Source: Dipteris shenzhenensis
Taxonomy: Eukaryota > Polypodiophyta > Polypodiopsida > Gleicheniales
Assembly (NCBI GenBank): GCA_047967505.1
Contig: CM106541.1
Length of the DNA stretch: 64,000 nucleotides
Strand: one strand, 5' to 3'
Part shown: one piece after another, positions 1 through 14,219 of the stretch
Numbering within the stretch: the first letter of the stretch is position 1
How the letters are laid out: each line of letters opens with the position of its first letter
Program-made: the position numbers and the translations under genes
The notes under the pieces: generated by a model
Told to the model about the DNA's origin: nothing
Seen by the model: the letters and a program-made list of their open reading frames with translations, nothing else
Databases searched by the model: none

Positions 1-912
1 AGGAAAATATGAATCAAAAGAACAACTCAATTGGGAAAGGGAATGCATTGCAAGCATGTGGCCGAACCAAGAATAGAGGCAAGAGTCAGGACAGAAATGG
101 TAGGAGCAAGCCCCGCTCCAAAAAGGATGTTGAATGCGATCATTGTGGCAAAAAGGGACATCTTAAAAAGCAATGTTGGAAGTTGAAAGCAGAAAAGAAA
201 GAGGGCAAGCAAAAGGCAGATGCAAGTGATGATTCGAAGGCCATTGTGCCTCATTCTAAGAAGTCTTCTATCAAGATAGAGGAGCTAAATTATGTGTCTG
301 ATGGCAGCCATTGCTCTTCAGATCTTCTTTTTACCTCTACTATCAGTGCACACTCTCTACATGCGGGGTGTCTTTCAGATCTTAACACATGGCTGATTGA
401 TTTAGGGGCTTCTTTCCATGTTACTCCTTTCAAGAACAGCTTCAACAAGTACTGTGTTCGGAAGCCTCAATATGTGTATTTGGGAGATAATCATGCATGC
501 CTCATAGAGGGAATGGGTGACGTGAAATTGCAGCTCTATGATGGTTCAGCTTTCATGCTTCATGATGTACGCTACGTCCCTGAACTTAAGAAGAATCTCA
601 TTAGTACGGGACAGCTTGATGATATGGGATATCACACCACTTTTGGTGCTCAGAAGTGGAAGATAGTAAAGGGCTCCATGGTTGTTGCTAAGGGTCCTAA
701 GATGGACACTCTCTATCCATTAGTTGCTGGAAAAATTGTTGTATATGGTGATGCTTCTATTGCCGAGCTGCCAAAGGTTTCATTGTGGCATAGCCAGCTT
801 GGACACATGAGTGTCAGAGGAATGGAAGAGTTGTCTCGTCTTGGTTATATCCCGTCTCTTAAATTTTCAGAATTGAAAAATTGTGAGCATTGCATTTATG
901 GTAAACAGAATA
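1..912 (+). pseudogene. Copia-2 gag/protease fragment, left copy
   Basis: Open frame from at least position 9, the counterpart of residues about 220-500 of the copia-2 polyprotein on the other arm. Basic nucleocapsid with a complete CCHC knuckle (CDHCGKKGHLKKQC) near residues 43-56. Then comes the aspartic protease region, whose catalytic triad DSG reads DLG here (LIDLGASFHVTP), so the protease should be dead. The GAG-pre-integrase motif (LWHSQLGHMS, CEHCIYGKQ) follows. The copia frame is cut at about 912; the last codons up to 953 run into an unrelated LTR. The 5' part lies outside the window. Confidence 0.85.
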
Positions 913-1305
913 TGTGTCCTCATAAGAGGGTGACAAAGTGCGGATCGTATTAGCCTAATCTATCACTTAATGAGCATAAAGATCACGGAGGATCAAACCA
1001 AATACGGAAAGCCATGGGGAGAGAGACAGCAAGTATGAAACACTCAATCTATTCCAAATGTGCTTGTAATCAACAATACATGATAGGCTTCTTATAGAGA
1101 GTGCCCTTTGAATAGTCAACATCTCTGGGATCCTCTGGTCCACATCTCTCCTTGTGGATATCCTCAATCCACATCTCTCTTTGTGGATATCCTCAATCCA
1201 CATCTCCACATCATGTAGTCCACATCCTAGGGTGGCTACTTTAATTCTTTCCTATACCATACCTTAGCCTTTAATTATGTGCTCATGGCACCACAACTCT
1301 CAACA
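913..1305 (-). repeat. LTR of an unassigned copia-like element, left copy
   Basis: 393 bp, read on the minus strand as TGTTGAGAGTTG to GGACACA, so it has TG...CA ends. It is preceded on that strand by a polypurine tract, which makes it a 3' LTR. It contains a TATA-like CTCTATAAGAAGCC and two tandem units of about 30 bp (GATGTGGATTGAGGATATCC). It abuts copia-2 directly at 912/913. Confidence 0.7.
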
Positions 1306-2098
1306 CCTCCCCTTGGTGCCATAATCCTTTGGCTACTGCAAGGTGGTCAGATGTGAGTTACATTCCATCACCTCCCCTTAGTGCTTGCATTGCTACTTAA
1401 GGTGGTCAAGTGTGGTTTTTACATGTCAATACCTCCCCTGGGTGCTTTCATAGCTACTCTCAGGTGGTCAGGCTTGATTTATAAACATATGGGCCGAAGG
1501 TGGAAAGGATTTTACTTTCCAATGCTTCATGTCAATGGCGTTCACTTCTTTGCTTGACGTAGCTTGATGAATTATGCTTTGTTCTTCCATGTGCCTTAAT
1601 GCTTTCTGTGTGGATGCCATGCTTTGTGCTATTATCATCTCATGCACTTGTGCTCTTGGCATGCTTTTTGCATTCATGTGTCGCTTTTCCATTTAATGCA
1701 ACGGTCTTACCAATTGATTTCTTTCAATATTGGTAGTGTCTAATTGCATACAATGATTTTGACTTGACAGGTGCGTAGAGCTCAAAAAGACGATCACTTT
1801 TCCTTTTTGGAGCGTGTCCAAATTCTTTCTGGATTTAGAGTTACGCCTAGTCAAAGATTTTGTGGAGAAGAGATGGCCTTTGCTAATGTGGCACAGGGAT
1901 TCACATGCAGAATTCCAAACTGTGCTTGGCAGGGGCTATGTGCTTAGGTGACACTTGGTGATGTGGCAGTTAACCAATCCTGAACCTAAACCAGACCTAA
2001 ACCAGCTTGTGGTAAACTTGACTGCTGGTGGTGACTTAACTAAACCAGATAGTCTCAACCAAGGTTAAGTATGCTTAACCACAATTACTTCCAATCTG
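1306..2098 (-). repeat. 3' internal region of an LTR element with triplicated PPT-like repeats, left copy
   Basis: Non-coding on both strands. Positions about 1306-1480 hold three diverged units of about 60 bp, each with TGACCACCT on the minus strand and ending in a purine run of the GGGGAGG type. The last unit adjoins the LTR and would be the true polypurine tract. The remaining part up to 2098 has no recognisable coding. It joins the truncated RT of copia-1 abruptly. Confidence 0.55.
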
Positions 2099-5000
2099 CA
2101 AATCACCATGCAAGAAGGCATTCTTTACATCCATCTAATGTAAAGACCATCCCTTCGATGCAGCCATAGCAATGATTGCTCTTACAATTGCCATCCTTGC
2201 AACCGGACTGAATGTTTCTTCATACTCAATGCCATATGTCTGTGCATACCCCTTGACAACTAATCTTGCCTTGTATCTGCTCACAGAACCATCTGCATTG
2301 TGCTTCACCTTATAAACCCACTTGCAGCCAATTACATTCTTGTCTTTTGGCAAAGGCACCAATTCCCATGTAGCATTTGCTTCCAAGGCATCCATTTCTT
2401 CATCCATGGCTTTCTCCCATTTTTCTTTTCCCATGGCTTGCTCAAAAGAAGTGGGTTCTAGTTCTTGTATCACTTTGACCATATAGGCATAGTGAATGGC
2501 TATAAATCCATCATATTTCAGCCTATCCACAAGATACTTAACTATGGTAGACCTGCGCAAAATAGGCTCACTACCAGGTGCTCTCAAAACATCCCTTGTC
2601 TTCCTTACTCTAGGTGTAACAACAGAAAGAATACCCAACTCATCATCAAGGCTCTGTTCTGAGCCACTGGATTCACCATCCACATAAGAATGACCTGCAT
2701 TCACATCAACCATGGGCTAATCTACTTTCTCTTTTCCTTTTGTGATACTTGCATACCACTATCTGCATTGCTTTGAGGAGATTCTCCTGATCTCAATCTG
2801 CCTATCCATGGCAAAGTATGTGAACCACTGCTAGAGGACACTACAGGTCCACTAATATTTTGTGATTGCTGCTGTGAATTCTATGCAGCATTACCATTTT
2901 GTGCATCTACATCATCAATCACATTTACTGGTTTATACCAGCTGCTCATCTCATCAAAAACATCTCTGCTCACTGTAAACTTATGAGTAGAAGGGTTATA
3001 GCATCTATACCCTTTCTGCTATAGAGAATAACCAATAAAGATGCACTTGTTAACTTTTGGATCCACAACTTGGATCTCAACTCATCTGGCACATGAACAT
3101 AGGCAATGCAACCAAAAACTTTCAAATGAGAAATATCTGGTTTCCTACCACTATACCTCTCCTCTGGCATCATGCCATGTATTGCTATAGTGGGAGTCTT
3201 GTTCATTATGTAGACTGCTGTAGCAACTGCTTCAACCCAATAATAATCTGGCAGGTCTTTTTCGTTGAGCATGGCATGAGCTACCTCTCCAATATGCCTA
3301 TTTTTCCTTTCTGCAAGTCCATTTTGCTATGGGGTATGACTGCATAAATATTCCTACTTTATGCCATGCTCTTGCAAGAACCTTGCAAAGTCATTTGAGA
3401 GATACTCTCCCCCTCCATTCCTTTTCAACCATAGCTTTAAAAGCTTGGAAATGCCCAAACACTTCACTTTTTTTTTTCATAAAATGCACCCAAACTTTTC
3501 TGCTATAGTCAAAATAATGGCAACCTCCAATCGATGCAGCTTTAGTATTCCACACATCAGAGTGGACTGGTTCCAATGGCCTCTTACTCTCTTGAACATG
3601 TCTAGGAAATGGTTTCCTTGCCTGTTTTCCAAATTGACTGGCTTCACATATCTTATGCATTTTTGCAACCTTGAACTTAGGCAATCTTGCAACAATATTT
3701 TGGGCCTGCATTAATTTTAGTCAATGTACATTAACATGACCAATGCGTTTATGCTAGATATCAATATCTACAACTACACTAGTCCCATGTGCAAACAGCT
3801 GCACTCAATTCAAGCATGTCCACATCCAACGTAAACATCCTGCCCTTCTTCTTCCCTTTTGCTATCAAGCGACCTTTATTTTTCATATCCTCAACAAAGC
3901 ATCCATGAGGATTAAATCTGACCTGTAAGCCCTACTCAACCATTTGACCAACAGAAACCAGGTTCTTGGTGATGTTTGGGACATGAAATACATCAGACAG
4001 GTATTTCTTTTTCCCATCCTACATAAACAAAGAAATTTTACCAATCTGCACAATAGGATGTGCAATATCATCACCAGTCTCCACAAATCCTAGTTTTTCC
4101 ATTTTCCTTGCATCCTACATCCATTCTGCATAACCTGTCATGTGGTTTGATGCACCTGAGTCAACATACCACACATCATTGCTTTCTTCTGCACTTGTCA
4201 CAAAACTGGTCATGTGCTGCACCATAAACAAATGCTCATTTCTATCATCACCCTGTCTACTAGAGGATGCATAATTGCCTTGCTGCAATTTTCCATTCAT
4301 AATGTCAATCTGCTTTTTATAGCAATCTTTAGCCATATGACCCATTTTACCACAGTAGTAGCATTCAACATTGCTATTTGCATTTTGGCCTCTCTACCAT
4401 CCACCATGACCTCTTTGGCTCCCCCTCCCTCTAAGGTTACCACGTCCTCCTCCATAGGATTGGTTTTCTTGAATTTGCTGCATATTTTGATTTTTGCCAC
4501 GGCCTCCAGATCGGCCTGCTCTACCTCTTTCTCTACCCGTTCCAGCATTTGAGTAGAAGATAGTTTTTTTTGAAGTTCCTCCTGAGGAAGATGCACCACC
4601 ATTTCTCTGCTCTTCAGAAATTAGAAGAGCAATCAACTCCTCAAAGTCAGGAAATTTTTCATGGATGGCAATGGATGTCCGGAACTATGCATAATCCTTT
4701 CCTAGACATTCAAGGTCACAGAAACTAAATCATCATCTTCCACTGGCGACCCAATGGAAGCAAGTGCATCTGCAATCTTCTTCACCTTCATGTGGTAGTC
4801 ATTGATGCTCATATTTTCTCTCTGCACATTATGCAACTCCCACTTGAGCTGCATTTTCATGGCTTGCGTATTTGTGCTGTACATTTTATGCCTCCTTCGG
4901 CGTGCTTGCATCCTGAATATGCACAATCATAGAAATTGAAATACTGATAGATAGCCAGTACATAACTTTTTTGGCTCTCTCATGCCATCCTCTAAATGTC

Positions 5001-5173
5001 TGCAACTCCTATTGATTGGGAACATTAGGAATAACTGGTTCTTGTTCAGCTCCAGTAATGAACTCCCAATAGCCTTTTCCCTTAAGGAAATTCATCATTC
5101 TAAACTTCCATGCTTGGAAGTTGTTCTTGTCAAGCTTTTCAGTGACTATCTATGAAAGAGCATCAGACGCCAT
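2099..5173 (-). pseudogene. Copia-1 gag-pol, left copy, decayed and truncated in RT
   Basis: Starts at the ATG on 5173-5171 (MASDAL). Order on the minus strand: gag; CCHC knuckle CYYCGKMGHMAKDC (about 4310-4360), intact here; protease WYVDSGASNHMTG (about 4125-4175), also intact here; GAG-pre-integrase; integrase (about 2970-3700, with VHSDVW and DYYWVEAVATAVYIMNKTP); and the start of RT (EKAMDEEMDALEANATWELV and FSPVARMA). It ends after the RT motif FLHGDLQ, and RT palm and RNase H are missing. Several frameshifts and stops, many of the CAG-to-TAG kind expected from methylated-cytosine decay, rule out a functional polyprotein. Confidence 0.9.
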
Positions 5174-5706
5174 TACAAAACACTGCAAAAATATTCTATC
5201 ACTGCAAAAAACACAACTTTTGTCTCACAAGGGCAGATCTACAAAACTGACGAAAGTGGTATTTGACCACACAGTCACTTCCTAATGATGATTTTGCATC
5301 AATAGACAATAAGAATGATTCTGTCACTCCCAATATCTCTGCGCATAGGCATACGATGCAATTTCTATGGCAACTTTTCACTGACCTACAGAACAATGGT
5401 TGCCCAGCCAAAATAGAGCACTTTTCTGAGTGCCTGCGGAAAAACTCCGCCACCAAAACGAGCCCCGAAACAGCCTCAAATCAGAAAAATAATGTCATCG
5501 AGGGCTTTGCCTTCACCCGTAGCATATGCTACCCTCTCACTGCACCACGAAGGGCGTCTCAATCTGAGACAGTGCACTCTTGTACTTTCTAGCTGTGCTA
5601 CCTGTAAAGATTTACTCCCAAACTCAAAAAAGGAAAGCAACATTGATCCTCTTACCAAGACACTGCGAACTTGGTTTGCTTCCTTGAGCTCCTTACCATG
5701 AACCGA
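5174..5706 (-). other. Copia-1 untranslated leader, left copy
   Basis: Sequence between the primer-binding site and the gag start of copia-1. Short open frames here are not conserved as coding and match no family I know. Treated as leader. Confidence 0.6.
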
Positions 5707-5718
5707 GCTCTGATACCA
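5707..5718 (-). promoter_or_regulatory. Copia-1 primer-binding site, left copy
   Basis: GCTCTGATACCA on the plus strand, i.e. TGGTATCAGAGC on the element strand. It is complementary to the 3' end of initiator-Met tRNA, the usual plant copia primer, and sits directly next to the LTR. Confidence 0.9.
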
Positions 5719-6090
5719 TGTGAAGAGAGGAGGAAGAGAGTGGGAGAGAGGTAAGGAGTCTCACTTGTAGCTTTCTCACATACACAATGGGGGAATACAC
5801 ACAAAGGTGGAGGCTGAAAATAGTTTTTCTCTTCTTAGTTGTGAAAAGCCAAAAGAACTCTCTCTCTCAATAAAAAAGGAATAGATGAACCCTATATGTA
5901 GGTCTCAAACCAAACTCAGCTATCCTAGGTGGCATACTGACTGAGCCACTAACTAAAGTACATAAAGATAGCTGTCATCCAGCTATTATTCATGGGCGGT
6001 GTACCAACCACATCTGCAGCTAGTAAGTCAGTGACATAAATGCACAACCATCACCTTGGCATATCACAAGTGGAGCTCGATATCTCAACA
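5719..6090 (-). repeat. Copia-1 5' LTR, left copy
   Basis: 372 bp, element strand TGTTGAGATATC to CTCTTCACA, with TG...CA ends and the PBS immediately after. The reverse-complement partner at 38422-38793 has the same length. No 3' LTR of this type occurs in the window. Confidence 0.85.
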
Positions 6091-6096
6091 ATGTGT

Positions 6097-6097
6097 A

Positions 6098-6159
<62 letters not shown>

Positions 6160-6194
6160 CAGGGAGGGAGGAGGAGAGAGAGAGCAAAAGAGAG

Positions 6195-6273
<79 letters not shown>

Positions 6274-6275
6274 CA
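6097..6275. repeat. Compound (GA)n/(TA)n/(CA)n microsatellite
   Basis: Long GA runs interrupted by GGGAGGGAGG, then a TA run and a CA run, immediately outside the copia-1 LTR. The counterpart at 38260-38412 is shorter in the GA portion. Long arginine/glutamate or serine/leucine frames here are artefacts of the repeat. Confidence 0.9.
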
Positions 6276-6435
6276 TATATTAAGAAGGGAAATGGCTTTG
6301 ACTAGAGCTTATTTAGGGTAGAGATTAATTGGGGGGTTTGCAAAGACAAGAGACGTAAGAGGAGGGGGGGGAAATGGGGATAATGTGAATATCTAAATGT
6401 CAATAACTACATGAATGTGTATAAGAGTGTAGAAA

Positions 6436-6475
<40 letters not shown>

Positions 6476-9400
6476 TCCCTTTATGGTGATTTTCAAAATC
6501 TATCCAACTTCAACAAAGTGGTGGTTTTGGGGTTAGAGTCAGGCAGATGTGTGCGTGTGCGTGTGAAATTTGTTTTTAGAAAAGTGTGTGTGTGTTTAAA
6601 AAATAATACCTTTTAACAACACGGCACATGAAGCTCAAATAAGAGTGGATAAAACATTGTATTAATATGTGGGTGTACATAAAGTAAAAATTGCTAAAAA
6701 AGTGTTGAATCTGTCAGGTAGTCCAAGCTCCAAGGTCAAGGTCCACTTACCTACCACCATCCAAACCAACCATTTGTTAGAACAATATAGTTAAATTTGA
6801 CTAGACAAGTAATCCCTATATTCCTTGGCTTGTTATCACTTTACCTAAGAATTTGAACAAATTTTTTAGATTCTAGAAGGAAAGTGAAACAACTTCTTAG
6901 ACTATCAAAAAATTTAACAAGATTTAAGATCAACAAAAAGGATTATTTAAGAGAGAGGAGTAAATAGTGAGGGTAATAAAATGTACATAAATTACTTGAG
7001 AATTAAATTAAAAAGGGGGGTTAGGCCACACCCTTAACCAAATAATTATCTAAGAATTAAATAAAATGGAATAGACTAGGGGGGGGGAATCCACACCCTT
7101 AGAAAATTTCCATTACCAAAACTACATGACAAAGGAAACTAATTAAATGATCGTAAATGTCATGAAAATTTGACTAAATTCCTAAGAAGTATTAAGCAAA
7201 AAGGGAGGGTAGATAGTTATGAAATGTTTTTATTTAAAATTTCAAGAAGTTACGTTGTGCTACAGAGAGTTTCATAAGTTTATATATATGTATATGTATA
7301 TATATACATACACACACACACACACACACACATATACATATATATATGTATACAAAAACTTATATATAAATAATGATAAATAAATAACTAGAGATACATA
7401 TAAAGAAAGAAATAATAATTAAAGCAACCTTAAATTAAATTAAAAAATGAAAGTAAAAAAGGGGAGGCTAAGAGACAATTTTATATTAAAGAAACATACA
7501 CTTAAATAACGAAATCTCATAGGATAATAACGACAAAATGCAAATACTAATAACTCAGCAAAGAATTCGTGTTATAAACCCATATAACTGAATAAGAAAC
7601 TCTAAGCATACTTATGAAGATAAAAACGTAATACAATATCAATATACATACAATATCAAATCCCTTCACGGATTGTGAGAGTTAAAAAAAGCTCACAAAT
7701 CTTGAGAATACGAGTCGCGATGTCAGTGGAGAAAACTAAAAGTAGTATGCGACAAACAACTAAGATAAGCTTAGTGCCATAAGAGCTTTTGTCAGCCATT
7801 TGCATGCTTTTGCCGTTGAAAGCAGGGAATACAAGCAAAGCGAACACGGAGTTAAGCGACGAGCAACCACTAAAAGGGAGCCCCCCTACACTGGGAGCTT
7901 GATAACTCTAAAGAGTGAGCTTGTTACGGGTAAGCGTAGATTATCCGAGAAGGAGGTGAAGCACCTAAAAGACAAGCGAAGGTTGCCGATCACGTAGAAT
8001 AGCTCAGTGAGTCGACTTGAAGGGTGGCATATCGGCCTACTGCGAAAGTTACTAAGGCAAACTGAGAAGAAGCCCGAGACGAAGCACCAAAATGGGGATT
8101 TGTAAAGGTTTAGAGAAGATTCGTGAACCCAAGCAGTAGGCAAGAAGTAGTCATGAATGTGGTTAGGGAAGACACTAAGCAAGAAAGTGAAAGCTAGGGC
8201 AAAGAGCGTAGACTCTGTGCGTTAACACAGAGAGGCAAACTATGAAAGGGCAAGCTACCCGAAGGGAGACTTGACGAGAGGCCGTAAGGAAAGCAGCGCT
8301 AAGAAGCATTGAGAAGAAGGCAAGAGGAGGGTGTGCAAGACAAATATCAAGACTGAGTGTAGAACAATACGTATGGGTTGGCAAAGAAGCTTAGCAGTCA
8401 AAGGTAGGTTGGAGAAATGGCAGAATTAGTAAGGGTAGCGAGCTCGAAAGGCATAATAATAGTACTCAGTGTAAGAGAGGAAGGGTGATGGTGCCAAACG
8501 ATGGGCATAAAGAACATGGTAATCCATAAGGGTGGCGGTGCATAATGGTTGGTAGTGGTGGCAAAAAACAAATGGGTGGTTGGGAGAGGGTCACGTAAGA
8601 GCGAGAGTTAGGTAGGAGGGGTATTAATGGTTTGGAACTTTGGAGGTTTGGAAGTTACTTTAAGTGGGGGTCATATCTGGCTAAGGGTTTAGAGAAAGTG
8701 TGTGTAAGTGTGAGCGTGTGTGTGTGTGACCGAATGGTTGGGGATGGTAAATTTTTAATGGGGGGTTATGGGTAGGTGTGTTAAGTAAGCAAAGCTAGGG
8801 GGAGCAAGCATGTAGGCTAGACTGATTACTTGGATCAAAGGGAAACACGAAAAATTTACTAATACATAACCATAAAGGTGCAATTAAAGTAACTTTAAAG
8901 GGGGTTTTTGGGAGTAAGGTAGGTGGCTAGGGAGGTCCATATAGTTAAAGTGTATATCAAGGTAAGGGGAGTTAGTAGCATAATAATTAAACAATAATAA
9001 AAAATTAAGGAGTGGACAATATCTAAACGAATATAAAATAATTAAAACATGAAGGGTTTTAGGGAGTAAGGTAAGGGCCTAGGGAGGTGTTAGGGGGTAT
9101 GTGCATGTGTGTGAATGTGTAATAATACAATGTGCTAAAAAAGAGACAGTGGGGCAAACTGTGTGTGTGTGTTTCCTATCAAACATCTATCCTACTATAC
9201 TACTAGACCAGTTTTCAATGTCATAGTAAATCAATTGCAAACATCTACTATTGCCCCTTTCAAACACCTAGTGAGACTAGTCCATTAATAACCAACTTCT
9301 CAATACCGCATAAGTGAGAATAATCCATATCATACCATTCCTCTTAACAAGGTGTCGAAGTGAGATTCAAACATTATACTCACATTTAAATCAGTACATT

Positions 9401-12400
9401 TCAAAAATTACAACGATACTGATGATTAGTCTCCAATAGAGAGTTCAATCTTATTTAGTAGTACTTGGCGACGATCCATTGTAGAGTACTCCTCGAAGTT
9501 GCCAACACAGTGTCTTTATGCCTTAGATTTTCTAATGCAAACCTGATGGAGAGGTATGCTGACTCACCTACATCCATCCACAAACATAGCACGTTAGAAC
9601 ATGTACACTATGAATTGTGGGACTGCAGGCTTCAATGCCGGCACACAATTGTTATCCATGTCACTCGATCTAAATTAGCATAATCAAATCTTGGCATTTT
9701 AGTATTCAATAGTAATCAGAGGTGGGCAATTAAAGATATGAATAAATGCATATAAAATGTTAGTGAAATCCAAGTAATAAGTGGGAATCTCAAGTAAACC
9801 ATAAATTTGGGTATTCCAGCCAAGTCCAAGGGAATTACCAATGTCAAAAAATCAAAATATAACCTTAATATACTTATACCTTTGCTTGATCTCCTGTTGG
9901 TACTTTCCAATTATCAATATCACAATTAAATTTATGCACACATCAAAGTATGATAAGGTCCTTGAGAATGTTAATATTGAAGGACAGACTCCATGCTACA
10001 TGGCCTTTTCACTATTTCACATTTAAAATCATGCTAAAATCTTTTCTATTAATAATCAACCATGAATGTTTCTTAATTCAGTAGATAGGAAATTCTCTCC
10101 ATAATACAACTTATAAGATAAAACAATACTCTGATGATAATTCTCTCCCCAGTCACATTAGGAGGAGTTCTCAAGAAATGCAACCCAATGTACATAACAA
10201 ACATTGTTGGCAAGTTACCAACTCATGACAAATGCTAGCAAATTACCGACTCATGACAAATGATGGCCTTTTCCATTTATCAAAGTATAAAGTGTAAAGT
10301 GTAACATATTAAAGTATAAAGTGTAAAGTGTAACCCAATACCATCCTAAGGTTAAAATATCACCCAAGTGCTCTAAGTATAGAAAGATGGTTGTGCCAGA
10401 CCCTACTACTATAATGAAATTCAAGTCACCAATCAACCAAACCTTAGGGATCTTCAAATAAGCCAAGGACTAATCCAATCCAATGATCATAGAATACAGT
10501 AACAAAATTTCAAACAGTAAATAGCAAAAAAGTAGAAGGATACTCCCTTAATGATAGAAATATTGACCAAGGACTCTCCCTTGGTACAAGGTTGTACTCC
10601 AAGCCATGCCATCAATGGAGTATAATGAATTTGCTTGAAAAATTAGAGATATTCCCTTGGCACAAAGTTGTTTGATCCAAGGCAAATTCTAAGAGATATA
10701 TTACAAGCAAACATAATATTTAAAGGATTTTCGATAAAGGATTCCTTTGGAATACAGTTTCCAAAAAGGGAACTCCCTTAAACCACCTCATTTGATCAAG
10801 TATAGGGGAGCTTTAAAAACTCTAGGGGGTCCCTTAGGGAAAAGCCCTATATAATCCCAAGGCGCATCAATACCTATAGGCATATCCTAACAAACCTAGC
10901 TGTTAAGGTATAAAGCTAACAAGTAATTCTGACAACTCAATTTATCTTTATGTGCCAAATGTTTATCTAAGGCATGTAATTAACAATTGACCGACATTTC
11001 TTTTGCTCAATAATTAAAGAAAATTTTCAAAGTAATGCATTATACTTTTCCATCTTGTTTGTCTAGCCATTGCCCCCAGGAGTCCAAATAATTATAGTCC
11101 AACCATTGCCCCTAGGAGTCTGAATAAATATAGTCCATGGATAATCATCCTTATGCAACTAAGAACAACTTTGTACCTACCCCCCAAGATCTATTAAGTC
11201 AAGAGGAAATTAACAGCATTTTTTTTATATAAAATTATAAGGTTTCATATAGCATTAAAAGACTTGGTCTTCAAGCCTTAATGCTTCAGAGTAAATAGAT
11301 GCAGATACATGTCCATGTGTGAATATAGTCAATTCTTTTGAAACCACATGTAAACAACACTAAATATGTCTACTATACATTACGTCCAAGGAGATGAGAA
11401 GGAGTGCAATCGTGTAGACAGTTAGGCACCCCCTCATGGGCAATAAGCTACCTTTGCAGCAGTCAATAAAAGTACCCAAAAGGGGCCATGCACTTGGCAA
11501 CAAAAAAGCAACCAACCACCACTACACACCAGTATTCATCATGATATCCACAATTAGTGAGAGTATCAATGACTCAAGTTGAAAATCCCTTTAGCACTAA
11601 TGTAAAATCGTAGAGAACTATTATCATGATACTGAGACACTGGGATCCATAATAGAGAACAATATTTCCTCCGTATCTCTCTTATACACTTGAAGATATC
11701 AACACCGCATTACAATAGTGCCCAGCATAACTTGTGCAAATGAGGGGATTATCCTCAAGTAATGGATTTAGAGTGTGAAAGATTTTCATTGGGTCTGGCT
11801 CTAAGACAGGAAAATGCCATGCAAGTAAAGAGCCAACACAATTTCATGCAACCAGGCACCTAACACAATAAGCCAGCAGTGCTACTAGCTCTAGTAGACG
11901 CATTTCCTATCCCGCCAAGATCTACGTAGCTACAATACACAACACTAGAAGGTCTGTGTACACGAATGCAACAACAAGATCCAGGCTCTCGCTGCCAGCT
12001 TGGTAAAATGATGACCGAGTGCAACGACCAGCTCAAGAGGTCATGAGCCATACAAAATGCAATGGCCTGTCGACCATAGCGCCGAAAGTATGTACAATGC
12101 ACTCCACCAGTAGCACGTAAGGCTGCTGCAATGGTGGCACGGAGAACTATGACTAGAAATAGTAGCTTTCCAGAGACTAAAAAGCTCTACGTAGAGTTCT
12201 TCGTCAAACGTGCAAATGTAGAAGGCACAGTGGTAGTGCAAATGTAAAAGGCACCTATAGCAATTTGGAGTCACACAGATTGGTAGCTCTTATGTCTAGT
12301 GAGCTGCGCCACAACAAATCCCAACTAAAGAAACAAGATGAAGCCAGTCGGGGCGGCGATCTCCTAAAGCAATCAATGGAACTCAAAAGGTGAAAAACTC

Positions 12401-14219
12401 TAAATGTGTGCATGGAATAACTCACAGAGGTTGCCTGACCACCGACTATGTAGTAGCACATCCTAACAATGGTGGATAATAATGCAAGGCCCAGCTCAAA
12501 TCCAAATGTAGCACGTCTCATGGTCATCATGGGTTTGTTCTCGGTTTGTTTCCCTCTAGAATTTTTGAAAGCAAGGTCATAATCGACGATAGCACAAAAA
12601 GTTGAAGAATGAAAAGTGGAAAGCTCTCCATGAGCTTGTGACTATGTGTGACCGACATAAAAAAACTTAGCAGCATGGAATTAGTGTCATAATGGATGCA
12701 GAGAACATATATATTTGGAATGAGATCTGGATGTAGAGAATATATATATATATCTGGAACATCTTGCAGATCGACAAGTTCCACAGGGACGGCCTGCTCC
12801 TCACTGTAGGTATTGCATTTCAAAACAGAGCTTCATAATGAAATGCATATTTGAGGTAATGCCAAGGAATAATTAGACAGAGGTTCTAAGTAAGGGATAC
12901 GACAGAGGTTCCAAGTTTCCAAACGATGAGCATCCGAGTGAGGAGAGCACACAAGAATAAGAGAGAAAGTCTAGGTCGCTACCCTTTTATGTTCTGCTTA
13001 GTCAATAGTAGAGATGCTCATAAAACTCCTTACTTGATCTCGAAGGTAATGTCCATTCATTTCAAAGATTTATCTCCAGTGCGAAGCTCCATTCAGCCAC
13101 TCAACGGGAGCTTCCAACTAGTCCTAGCTTGTACTTGGGGACTATCCATCCTTCCACTGGCTGCCTATTGCCTTCTCTTGCATAGGTACCTCTTGTGCTA
13201 GTTCTTGAGCCATGCATGAAGGAGTTGTCTTATCCAAGTCGTGACCATCTCAACTTCTCTAGCTTGGATCTTGCAGCTTCAGCCACTCAACATTGAACCA
13301 TAAGATCAAACATTCGTAACTTCTAAGTTCTCGTAAGTGATATAGAATAGAGAGCAGGGTTTTGAGCTCTTGAGTTGGCTATCACTAAGTGGTACAAAAT
13401 AGAGACATCCACTAAGGCTTTGTCCAAGTACAACGTCTTTACTTGTGTGAGAGGGGAGGAGTACATGTATCTGCCATGTTTTTGGCATGCTTTTTATGGA
13501 TACACTCAGACCATTAATGCGATATCCTCCTCCATATCTCACAAAAAAGTGTCAAATGGTCGTATTTTGAGTCTTGAGAATGCGTCCACCCAAACTAGGG
13601 GAAGGGGGCAAGATGTACCGGCCAATGTACTTAGTAAGCTGCAATTATGTGAGTGGTCGTAGTGGGATTATCACGTGGTCCAAGAGATATCTTATATGGG
13701 AGTGACCTGATACGAGGCAAAATCCATAGGGTCAAAACACCGCATCTCCTCCTCTATGATCACACAACTATAGGACTCTAATAATTATCCTTATAATCGT
13801 AGCTCTTTGGATTTTTCTTTATAAATATGCATATCAAGTCTTACTACTTCCCACATATAATATCATATCTGGTAGCTGACTAAGTCATCAAATTTTGAGT
13901 TATTGTGGGTCGAGTACTAATCCTCTCTTCAATCCATGAGTAGGTCCTCAAAATAATGAATCTATCAAATCCTGATTGGGTATGTGGATCCCATAATCAC
14001 CACTACTGGAACAAATGGAATAAATAAGTACAGTGTGACTATTCTTCCTTCGAGATGAAAATGAAACAAATCAAATGCATAATTCCCAGTGCTTACAAAT
14101 ACTCTCTCCCATGTCCCTCTCGCATCCATGTAGAGCCTTACTACTACTAATCCCTAAGGTAAATACAAACCATGTTGTAGAAAAAATGTTATCAGAATGA
14201 GCCACACCCCTAGAAAGCA
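6276..14219. other. Non-coding, repeat-rich stretch of S, left copy
   Basis: No recognised gene. It contains G-rich runs (6360-6375, 7015-7085), a TG microsatellite (6439-6475), a TA/CA microsatellite (about 7280-7350), a relatively GC-rich tract (about 7660-8620, see 36030-36900) and a short direct repeat of AAAGTATAAAGTGTAAAGTG (about 10284-10335). It also carries two adjacent short open frames on the minus strand (12255-12823) that match the partner copy. A conserved module, AAGGTCAAGG next to GGTAGTCC, occurs at about 6715-6745 and again at about 14845-14875. Confidence 0.6.

Noticed and set aside
6040-6321. Arg/Glu-rich and Ser/Leu-rich frames over GA and CA repeats (also 21390-21905, 25573-26022, 58679-59132)
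   Set aside because: Open only because simple repeats lack stop codons. Composition and overlap in several frames show they are not genes.
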